Shown here in pieces: positions 5,033-10,683 of a DNA stretch of 10,683 nt (position 1 is its first letter; every line of letters starts with the position of its first letter). The notes below the pieces were generated by a model that had not been told where the DNA came from, did no database searches, and saw nothing but the letters and a program-made list of their open reading frames with translations. The translations under genes were made by a program, and so were the position numbers. Source of the stretch: an uncultured Shinella sp. (GTDB lineage: Bacteria; Pseudomonadota; Alphaproteobacteria; Rhizobiales; Rhizobiaceae); assembly GCF_946479415.1 (NCBI RefSeq), contig NZ_CAMLFY010000141.1:1-10683 (forward strand), written 5' to 3'.

Positions 5033-7057
5033 ATGCGCTTTTCCAACGCCTTCCTAGACGAGATTCGTGACCGCGTCCCCATTTCGGACGTGATCGGCCG
5101 GCGCGTGACCTTCGACCGCAAGAAAACCAATGTCTCGCGCGGCGACTACTGGGCCTGCTGCCCGTTCCACGGAGAAAAGTCGCCGAGCTTCCATTGCGAG
5201 AACCGCAAGGGTCGCTACCATTGTTTCGGCTGCGGCGTTTCCGGCGATCATTTCCGCTTCCTCACCGATCTCGAAGGCCTGTCCTTCCCCGAGGCCGTGC
5301 AGCAGATCGCCGACATGGCTGGCGTCGCCATGCCCCAGCCGGATGTGCAGGCCGAGCAGCGCGAGACGGAGCGCATGGGCCTCGTCGAGGTCATGGAAAT
5401 GGCGACCCGTTTCTTCGAGGATCAGCTCCAGACGCCGGCCGGCGCCAAGGCGCGCGCTTATCTGCGCGACCGCGGCCTGACCGGACGCACCATCGAGACC
5501 TTCCGCCTCGGTTTCGCGACCGACAGCCGCAACGCGCTGAAGGAGCATCTGGCCGGCAAGGGCGTTCCGAAGGAGGCGATCGAGGCCTGCGGTCTTGTCG
5601 TGCACGGACCGGAAATCCCGGTGTCCTATGACCGTTTCCGCGACCGCATCATGTTCCCGATCCTCTCGGTCCGCGACAAGGTGATCGCCTTCGGCGGCCG
5701 CGCCATGTCGCCGGATGCGCCGGCCAAATATCTGAATTCCAACGAGACGGAACTCTTCCACAAGGGCAATGTGCTCTACAATCACGCCCGCGCCCGCAAG
5801 AGCGCGCAGGGGGCGAGCCGCGCCGGCAACGCCGCGCAAGACGAAAAAACCGCCGGGACGATCATTGCCGTCGAAGGCTATATGGATGTGATCGCGCTCT
5901 ATCAGGCCGGCATCGAAAATGCCGTGGCGCCGCTCGGCACGGCGCTGACCGAAAACCAGCTGGACTTGCTCTGGAAGATGACGCCGGAGCCGGTGCTGTG
6001 CTTCGACGGCGATGGCGCCGGTATTCGCGCGGCTAACCGTGCGGCCGATCTCGCGCTGCCCTTCATCAAGCCGGAGCGTACCGTGCGCTTTGCGCTTCTG
6101 CCCGACGGCAAGGATCCGGACGATCTCGTGCGCCATGAGGGCCGGGCGCCCTTCGACAAGGTAATGGCGAGCGCCCGCCCGCTGGCGGAAATGATTTGGA
6201 GCCGCGAGGTGCAGGGCGCGAATTTCGAGACGCCGGAAAGCCGCGCGGCCCTGGAAGCGCGCCTGCGCCAGATCACGGCGGCCATCGGCGACGAGGATGT
6301 GCGCCGTCATTACCAGCAGGACATGCGCGACCGGCTGAACACGTTCTTCCGCCCCGTCCAGCGCCAAGGCGGCAACTTTGGCGGCAACGGCGGCGGCGGC
6401 TTTGCCGGCAACCGGCAGCCGCGTGGCGGTGGCGGGAGCCGAGGCGCACCGCAGGGCAATGCGATGCCTTCGGCCATTTCCGACCGGCTTGCCCGTTCGG
6501 CGCTGGTGCGCGGCGCGCAGGAGCTGCCCGCGCTGCGCGAAAGTGTGCTGGCGCTGACCGTGGTCAATCATCCCGATCTTCTCTTCAGCCATTATGACGA
6601 GATCGCCATCATCGAATACGAGAACCGCGATCTGCAACGCCTCTGGTCGTCGCTGATCGGTATTGCAGGTGCCGTTGGTGCCCGGCTCGACCGCGCGCGG
6701 CTGATCGAGGAGCTGGAGGCTGCCGGTTTCGACACGTTGCTGAAGGGCCTCGAGCAGCAAGTGCGCAATTCCCGCCTCTGGACGGCGACGGCCGAGGCCG
6801 CCTCCGAGGACGCGAACGAGGGCTACCAGCAGGCACTCGCCCTTCACAAGCGCACCCGCGCCCTGCTCTGGCAGCGCCGCGAACTCGAGCGTGAATTGGC
6901 GCTCGCGACGGAGGAGGGCGACGGCGAACGCGTGCCGCAAATCCTTCGCGCTCTGCAGGAAGTGCAGAATGAAACCGTCCGCCTGGAAAGCCAGGAGGCG
7001 ATCATCGAGGGTTTTGGCGTCATGTCCGGCCGCGTGAAAGGCCCGGCTGCACGCTAG
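5033..7057 (+). CDS. dnaG: DNA primase
   Basis: DnaG (674 residues) makes the RNA primers for lagging-strand synthesis at the replication fork, working with the DnaB helicase. The CHC2 zinc finger is intact: Cys43 and His46 in CCPFHGEKSPSF, Cys64 and Cys67 in YHCFGCG. The catalytic core follows, with YLNSNETELFHKG (about 233-245) and the Toprim domain: Glu281 in VEGYMDV, the acidic pair in CFDGDGAG (323-330) and DGKDPDD (358-364). About 10 extra residues (roughly 255-272) sit just before Toprim. A very Gly-rich, Arg-containing linker (about 446-472) joins the core to the C-terminal helicase-binding domain, explaining the length over E. coli (581). The ATG at 5033 has GAGG (5024-5027) 5 bases before it. 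In rhizobia rpoD often follows dnaG; here a convergent VOC gene does. Confidence 0.98.
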   Translation: MRFSNAFLDEIRDRVPISDVIGRRVTFDRKKTNVSRGDYWACCPFHGEKSPSFHCENRKGRYHCFGCGVSGDHFRFLTDLEGLSFPEAVQQIADMAGVAMPQPDVQAEQRETERMGLVEVMEMATRFFEDQLQTPAGAKARAYLRDRGLTGRTIETFRLGFATDSRNALKEHLAGKGVPKEAIEACGLVVHGPEIPVSYDRFRDRIMFPILSVRDKVIAFGGRAMSPDAPAKYLNSNETELFHKGNVLYNHARARKSAQGASRAGNAAQDEKTAGTIIAVEGYMDVIALYQAGIENAVAPLGTALTENQLDLLWKMTPEPVLCFDGDGAGIRAANRAADLALPFIKPERTVRFALLPDGKDPDDLVRHEGRAPFDKVMASARPLAEMIWSREVQGANFETPESRAALEARLRQITAAIGDEDVRRHYQQDMRDRLNTFFRPVQRQGGNFGGNGGGGFAGNRQPRGGGGSRGAPQGNAMPSAISDRLARSALVRGAQELPALRESVLALTVVNHPDLLFSHYDEIAIIEYENRDLQRLWSSLIGIAGAVGARLDRARLIEELEAAGFDTLLKGLEQQVRNSRLWTATAEAASEDANEGYQQALALHKRTRALLWQRRELERELALATEEGDGERVPQILRALQEVQNETVRLESQEAIIEGFGVMSGRVKGPAAR

Positions 7058-7124
7058 TGCCGGCAATGCCCGTCGGTTCGTTCCGGCAGGCCGCAGGCCC
7101 GTGCGTGGCAGCTCAGCCGCCCCT

Positions 7125-7511
7125 TCACCCGTTGAAGACGATGGCCAGCTTGTTGCCCGAGGGATCACGGACATAAGCGGAATACCAGTCCGGCCCATAA
7201 TGGGCGCGGGGACCGGGTGGGCCTTCGTCCGTGCCGCCATAAGCGAGTGCGGCGGCATGAAATGCGTCGACGACGCCCTGTGTGGCGGCCGGGAAGCCGA
7301 TCATCGTGCCGTTGCCGGTGCTGGGTGCCGCGCCATCGAAAGGTGTGCAGAGCCATAGAGTGAACCCGTCAGGCCCGCCGTTTTGGGAATAGCTGCGCCA
7401 TCCGGGAAAATCGTCGCGCACGGCCCATCCGATCGTTGCGAGCACCGCATCGTAGAACTTCGCTGTCACGGCGGCATCTGAAGCGCCGAGTGTTGCATAG
7501 ACATCCGTCAT
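7125..7511 (-). CDS. VOC-superfamily (glyoxalase/bleomycin-resistance-like) protein
   Basis: A 128-residue protein with one pair of beta-alpha-beta-beta-beta modules of the vicinal-oxygen-chelate fold: [20 protein letters not shown] at the start, [21 protein letters not shown] in the second module and [17 protein letters not shown] at the end. In metal-dependent relatives, ligands come from a His in the first strand, a His before the second helix (HVAF) and a Glu after DPDGN. Here those places read YATLG, MIGF and NKLAIV, so I see none of the usual ligands (alignment by eye). It may therefore bind or sequester a small molecule rather than catalyse a metal-dependent reaction. Ribosome site GGAGG lies 7 bases before the ATG. 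It is convergent with dnaG and divergent from recQ, sharing a 125-base promoter region with recQ. Confidence 0.88.
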   Translation of the reverse strand: MTDVYATLGASDAAVTAKFYDAVLATIGWAVRDDFPGWRSYSQNGGPDGFTLWLCTPFDGAAPSTGNGTMIGFPAATQGVVDAFHAAALAYGGTDEGPPGPRAHYGPDWYSAYVRDPSGNKLAIVFNG

Positions 7512-7532
7512 GTTTTTTCCTCCACGGCTGCA

Positions 7533-7561
7533 ACTTTATCTTGAAATCAGAACAAATCAAG
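7533..7561 (-). promoter_or_regulatory. Putative promoter of the VOC gene at 7125-7511
   Basis: Minus strand: CTTGAT (7561-7556), 17-base spacer, TAAAGT (7538-7533). The -35 is five of six to the rhizobial CTTGAC form, and the -10 is four of six to TATAAT. Start expected near 7526, giving a short leader that includes the GGAGG site. It overlaps the recQ promoter candidate. Confidence 0.4.
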
Positions 7562-7569
7562 AACAATAT
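7540..7569 (+). promoter_or_regulatory. Putative promoter of recQ
   Basis: CTTGAA (7540-7545), 18-base spacer, CAATAT (7564-7569): five of six matches to each half of the rhizobial CTTGAC/CTATAT pattern. Start expected near 7576, about 60 bases before the GTG. Its -35 lies inside the spacer of the opposing VOC promoter. Confidence 0.45.
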
Positions 7570-7636
7570 GTGCGGCGTGAAAAGTCGGGGGCAAAGGGTT
7601 GTCGATGTGGACGGGCTGGCCAGAATAGGGGAAAAC

Positions 7637-9508
7637 GTGCTGACCATGACCCAGACCAGATCCTCCAGTTCCCTTGCCGCGCTGTTCGATGCGCAGGCTT
7701 CCGCGCCGCTCGACGTGTTGAAACGCGTCTATGGCTATGATGCCTTCCGCGGCAAGCAGCAGGCCGTGGTGGAGCATGTCGCCCAGGGCGGCGATGCCGT
7801 CGTGCTGTTTCCGACGGGGGCCGGCAAGTCGCTGTGCTTCCAGATCCCCGCGCTCTGCCGGCAGGGTGTCGGCATTGTCATCTCGCCGCTGATCGCGCTG
7901 ATGCGCGACCAAGTGGAGGCGCTGAAGCAGCTTGGCGTGCGGGCGGCCGGGCTCAATTCGTCGCTGTCGCGCGACGAGTTTTTCGCCGTTCGCGACGCCA
8001 TCCGCGCCGGTGATCTCGACCTTCTCTATGTCACGCCGGAGCGCATCGTCACGGATGGTTTTGCCGAACTCGTCGCGGATGCCAGGATCGCGCTCTTCGC
8101 CATCGACGAGGCCCATTGCGTCTCGCAGTGGGGGCATGATTTCCGGCCGGAATACCGGGCGCTCGGCATGCTCGGCGAGCGTTATCCTGGCGTGCCGCGC
8201 GTCGCGCTGACGGCAACGGCCGATCCGCACACGCGCGACGACATCATCGACCGGCTGGGGCTTGGGGACGCTGAAGTCTTCACGACGAGTTTCGACCGGC
8301 CGAACATCTCTTACGAGATCGCCGAGCGCGACCAGCCGCGCCAGCAGCTCCTGCGCTTCCTGTCGAAGCACGAGGGCGAGAGCGGCATCGTCTATTGCTT
8401 GTCGCGCGCGAAAGTGGAGGACACGGCCGAGTGGCTGAACACGCAAGGAGTTCGGGCGTTGCCCTATCATGCGGGTTTCGACCGGGCGGTGCGTGATGCC
8501 AATCAGGATGCTTTCCTGAAGGAGGAAAACCTCTGCCTCGTCGCCACCGTCGCCTTCGGCATGGGCATCGACAAGCCGGATGTGCGCTATGTCGCGCATC
8601 TCGACCTGCCGGGCTCGGTGGAAGCTTACTATCAGGAGACGGGGCGCGCGGGGCGTGACGGCCTGCCGTCGGAGGTCTGGATGGCCTATGGCATGGCCGA
8701 TGTCGTGCAGCGGCGGCGGATGATCGACGAGGGCAATGCGGCCGAGGAGGTCAAGCGCATCGAGCGCGGTAAGCTGACCGCGCTGCTCGCCATCTGCGAG
8801 ACGGCAGGCTGCCGCCGCAAGGCGATCCTGGCGCATTTCGGCGAGGCGCATGCCGGCGGCTGCGGCAATTGCGATACCTGCCGCAACCCGGTCGAGACCT
8901 GGGATGGCACCGAGGCGGCGATCAAGGCGCTCGCCGCTGTCTATCGCACCGGCGAGCGATTTGGCGCGGGCCATGTCATCGATGTGCTGATGGGCGTCGA
9001 GAACGAGAAGACGCAGCGTTTCGGCCATACGGAGATGCCGGTCTTCGGCGCCGGCAAGGATATCGCGCCGCGTATCTGGCAGTCGATCTTCCGGCAATTG
9101 CTGGCCATGGGCTTGATCAGCGTCGACCATTCGGCCTTCGGCGCGCTGAAACTGGAGGAAGAGGCGCGCGCCGTCTTCCGCCATGAACGGGAGGTTCTGT
9201 TCCGCAAGGACCGGCCGCAGAGCGGACGCAAGGCGAAGGCCGGCAATTCGCCTGCCGCGCGCGAGCGCTCGAATCTGTCGGGTTCGGATCGCGAGCTGTT
9301 CGAGCTCCTGCGTGCCGAGCGGCTTTCCATTGCCAAGGATCTGGACGTGCCGCCCTATGTCGTCTTCCCGGACACGACGCTGATTGCGCTTGCCAGAGAA
9401 CGGCCGAGCGATCTGGAGGAGCTGCTGGATATTCCCGGTATCGGCGTGTCCAAGCGCGACCGGTTCGGCGAGGCCTTCCTCGCCGTCATCGAGGAATTTG
9501 CGGGGTAG
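7637..9508 (+). CDS. recQ: ATP-dependent 3'-5' DNA helicase RecQ
   Basis: A 623-residue superfamily 2 helicase of recombinational repair that unwinds gapped and branched DNA (RecF pathway). Motif 0 is [10 protein letters not shown], Walker A is FPTGAGKS (58-65), Walker B is DEAHC (157-161), then [11 protein letters not shown] (the RecQ aromatic-rich loop), ALTATAD (motif III), [11 protein letters not shown] and motif [12 protein letters not shown] (333-342). The zinc-binding module has Cys392, 409, 412 and 415 ([12 protein letters not shown], then CGNCDTC). A winged-helix RQC domain follows, and an HRDC domain occupies about 547-623 ([29 protein letters not shown]). The architecture is complete. 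GTG 7637 is preferred because AGGGGA ends 4 bases before it; ATG 7646 (MTQTRSS) lacks a well-spaced site but could be used. The frame stays open back to 7436 over the promoter region and that part is unlikely to be translated. Confidence 0.97.
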   Translation: MLTMTQTRSSSSLAALFDAQASAPLDVLKRVYGYDAFRGKQQAVVEHVAQGGDAVVLFPTGAGKSLCFQIPALCRQGVGIVISPLIALMRDQVEALKQLGVRAAGLNSSLSRDEFFAVRDAIRAGDLDLLYVTPERIVTDGFAELVADARIALFAIDEAHCVSQWGHDFRPEYRALGMLGERYPGVPRVALTATADPHTRDDIIDRLGLGDAEVFTTSFDRPNISYEIAERDQPRQQLLRFLSKHEGESGIVYCLSRAKVEDTAEWLNTQGVRALPYHAGFDRAVRDANQDAFLKEENLCLVATVAFGMGIDKPDVRYVAHLDLPGSVEAYYQETGRAGRDGLPSEVWMAYGMADVVQRRRMIDEGNAAEEVKRIERGKLTALLAICETAGCRRKAILAHFGEAHAGGCGNCDTCRNPVETWDGTEAAIKALAAVYRTGERFGAGHVIDVLMGVENEKTQRFGHTEMPVFGAGKDIAPRIWQSIFRQLLAMGLISVDHSAFGALKLEEEARAVFRHEREVLFRKDRPQSGRKAKAGNSPAARERSNLSGSDRELFELLRAERLSIAKDLDVPPYVVFPDTTLIALARERPSDLEELLDIPGIGVSKRDRFGEAFLAVIEEFAG

Positions 9509-9513
9509 GTCCG

Positions 9514-9642
9514 TCGTCATTCAGCCCATACTGGCCTGCAAATGGCGTTTTTGCGCGCTTCCGGTGCTCACGTACATTAAGTACGCTGCGCTTCGGGTCA
9601 CATAAAACCACCATTCTCGACTCACTATGCACTGAATGACGA
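9514..9642. repeat. 129-bp imperfect palindromic element with 11-bp perfect terminal inverted repeats
   Basis: The ends are TCGTCATTCAG (9514-9524) and CTGAATGACGA (9632-9642), exact reverse complements. The core CGTAC-ATTAA-GTACG (9571-9585) has the same centre, 9578. A mirror comparison by hand gave 37 of 64 paired positions without gaps, including CATA (9527-9530), AATGG (9541-9545) and TTTT (9549-9552). No open reading frame of note and no transposase. It starts 5 bases after the recQ stop. It looks like a mobile or expanded intergenic palindromic repeat (MITE-like or like rhizobial RIME/ABC elements); it could also end recQ transcription. The symmetry is seen; the family assignment is inference. 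Confidence 0.75.
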
Positions 9643-9673
9643 TGGCCCGCGGTGTTTTTTAACAGGCGCGTGT

Positions 9674-9685
9674 CGGAACGTTCCG
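9674..9685. promoter_or_regulatory. CGGAACGTTCCG palindrome upstream of the second VOC gene
   Basis: A perfect 12-bp palindrome 43 bases before the ATG at 9728. Part of it recurs as ACGTTCCG at 9720-9727, touching the start codon. It may be an operator. No clear -35/-10 pair could be assigned between 9643 and 9727; the rest of that stretch holds GGCCCGCGG followed by a run of six T (9655-9660) and the ribosome site. Confidence 0.35.
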
Positions 9686-9727
9686 GCCCCGTACGTCCTT
9701 GAGCACGGTCACAAGGAGGACGTTCCG

Positions 9728-10198
9728 ATGAAAGTCACGCAGCATCTCTGGTTCGAAAAGGATATGGAAGCGGCGATCGGTTTCTATACCTCGCTCATTC
9801 CCGGCTCCTCGGTCCACTGGATTTCCGGCCTGCCGGCCGAGACACCGAGCGGTCCGCCCGGCAGTGTCAGGATCGCGAGCTTTACGCTGGGCGACCAGCG
9901 CTACATGGCCATCGAGGCCGGCCCGCTCGATCCGTTCAACCACAGTTTTTCCATCATGGTCGAATGCGAGACGCAGGGCGATCTCGACCGTCTCTGGGAG
10001 GCGCTAAAGGAGGGCGGCTCCGTCGAGCAATGCGGCTGGCTGCGGGATCGCTGGGGCCTCTCCTGGCAGATCGCCCCGACGCGGCTCGGCGAGCTGATGA
10101 GTGATCCGGATCAGGACAAGGTCAGGCGTGTTACCGAGGCGATGCTGAAGATGGTCAAGCTCGACATTGCGCCTCTGGAGGCGGCGGCCGCAGGATAA
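9728..10198 (+). CDS. VOC-family protein, PhnB / 3-dmu-9_3-mt type
   Basis: A 156-residue cytosolic protein of the PhnB-like branch of the vicinal-oxygen-chelate superfamily (Pfam type 3-dmu-9_3-mt). Signature parts are QHLWFEKDMEAAIGFYTSLIPGS at the start, FTLGDQRYMAIEAGP in the middle, and near the end a WEALKEGG helix, then QCGWLRDRWGLSWQIAP (101-117), the family's most constant block. Despite the Pfam name, these proteins are not shown to be methyltransferases; their substrates are mostly unknown. A C-terminal helix (KVRRVTEAMLKMVKLDI, about 131-147) fits the family, which often continues with MxKMDI-like ends. The start is firm: AAGGAGG (9713-9719) lies 8 bases before the ATG. The gene is convergent with the SDR gene, whose stop lies 5 bases away, with no hairpin terminator between them. 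Confidence 0.9.
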   Translation: MKVTQHLWFEKDMEAAIGFYTSLIPGSSVHWISGLPAETPSGPPGSVRIASFTLGDQRYMAIEAGPLDPFNHSFSIMVECETQGDLDRLWEALKEGGSVEQCGWLRDRWGLSWQIAPTRLGELMSDPDQDKVRRVTEAMLKMVKLDIAPLEAAAAG

Positions 10199-10203
10199 GC
10201 GTC

Positions 10204-10683
10204 CTACATCCTGACCGTCATGCCGCCATCCACCACGAGCACATGGCCGTTGACGAAGGAGGCGGCGTCGCTGGCGAGGAAGAGGGCCGCACCGGCGATT
10301 TCGTCGGGGCGCGCCCAGCGCTGGACGGGAATGCGCTGGCGCACGAAGGGCATGAGGTCGTCGTTGGCTGCCATCGCGGCATTGGTTTCCGTCGCAAACC
10401 AGCCGGGGGCGATGGCGTTGCTGGTGATGCCGTGCGGCGCATATTCGACGGCCATGCTGCGCATCAGGCCGGTGAGACCGTGTTTGGCGGCCGGGTAGAC
10501 GCCGTCGTTCGGCATGGCGACATGGCCACCGATCGAGGTGATGGTGATGAGACGGCCGTGGCCGTTGCGCTTCATAAGGGCGGCAGCATCGCGAGACAGG
10601 CTGACGCCGGCGGAGAGATCGGTGCGGATCAGCTCGTCGATAGCCGCATCGTCCATGTCGGCGAGCGGCCGGCGGTCGCGGGC
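10204..10683 (-). CDS. SDR-family oxidoreductase, C-terminal part (5' end outside window)
   Basis: A short-chain dehydrogenase/reductase, using NAD(P)H to reduce or oxidise a carbonyl or alcohol. The frame is open to the window edge, and 159 residues are visible. It starts ARDRRPLADMDDAAIDELI, the usual segment after the NNAG motif. Catalytic residues are present: Ser in TITSIGGH (visible residue 50), then Tyr63 and Lys67 in VYPAAKHG with the normal 13- and 4-residue spacing. NAIAPGW, the RWARPDEIAGAALFLASDAASFVNG block and VVDGG at the end are typical of classical SDRs of the FabG / gluconate 5-dehydrogenase kind. The Rossmann glycine motif lies beyond the window, so cofactor preference cannot be judged. 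An internal ATG at 10656 is not the start, because conserved residues lie before it. The substrate is unknown. Confidence 0.93.
   Translation of the reverse strand, partial: ARDRRPLADMDDAAIDELIRTDLSAGVSLSRDAAALMKRNGHGRLITITSIGGHVAMPNDGVYPAAKHGLTGLMRSMAVEYAPHGITSNAIAPGWFATETNAAMAANDDLMPFVRQRIPVQRWARPDEIAGAALFLASDAASFVNGHVLVVDGGMTVRM

Noticed and set aside
7058..7088. TGCCGG/CCGGCA inverted repeat after dnaG as a terminator
   Set aside because: The 19-base loop, 6-bp stem and lack of a U-tract make it unconvincing.
5054..7258. Long open frame (over 700 codons) on the minus strand opposite dnaG
   Set aside because: It has no recognisable motif and lies antisense to an unmistakable primase. High G+C codon use leaves antisense frames open. 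The same applies to the frames opposite recQ (7547-9520) and carA (2402-3679).
7436..7636. N-terminal extension of the recQ frame
   Set aside because: It covers the VOC gene start and the divergent promoter region, is rich in Arg/His/Cys, has no match to RecQ, and a ribosome site exists at the later GTG.
1..10683. CRISPR array, tRNA/rRNA gene, transposase or multi-gene defence system
   Set aside because: No regularly spaced direct repeats, no tRNA-like cloverleaf or rRNA sequence, and no transposase, nuclease or toxin-like product was seen on either strand.

Overview
The window looks like a chromosomal stretch of a Rhizobiales bacterium, probably Rhizobiaceae (Rhizobium, Sinorhizobium/Ensifer or Shinella type). 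This rests on high G+C, the rhizobial character of the CarA, DnaG and RecQ proteins, and a carA / yqeY-like / dnaG order that I recall from that group. The species assignment is inference.

Layout. Positions 1-261 hold the 3' end of a TetA-like MFS exporter. A palindrome-rich spacer follows, then a MATE exporter (412-1782). A low-G+C exported protein of unknown function (1847-2218, minus) lies downstream of carA (2330-3538, minus), with a terminator between them. A 324-base gene-free region (3539-3862) carries a good carA promoter and a 128-nt leader. It is followed by a GatB/YqeY-domain protein (3863-4312) with a strong terminator, a small cysteine-rich exported protein (4548-4886) whose stop codon lies in a 15-bp tandem repeat, and DNA primase dnaG (5033-7057). 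Next come a VOC-family protein (7125-7511, minus), recQ (7637-9508, plus), a 129-bp palindromic element (9514-9642), a second VOC/PhnB-like protein (9728-10198) and the 3' part of an SDR oxidoreductase (10204-10683, minus, cut by the window edge).

How the genes relate. Most are independent housekeeping or accessory units. carA supplies the glutaminase subunit for carbamoyl phosphate (arginine and pyrimidine synthesis). dnaG primes replication and recQ is a repair helicase. The two exporters are drug/solute efflux pumps. I see no multi-gene defence, secretion or biosynthetic system, no tRNA/rRNA, no CRISPR and no transposase. The least explained features are non-coding: the symmetric palindromic element after recQ, the dyad cluster before the MATE gene, the carA leader, the 15-bp repeat with four in-frame stops, and interlocked divergent promoters between the first VOC gene and recQ.
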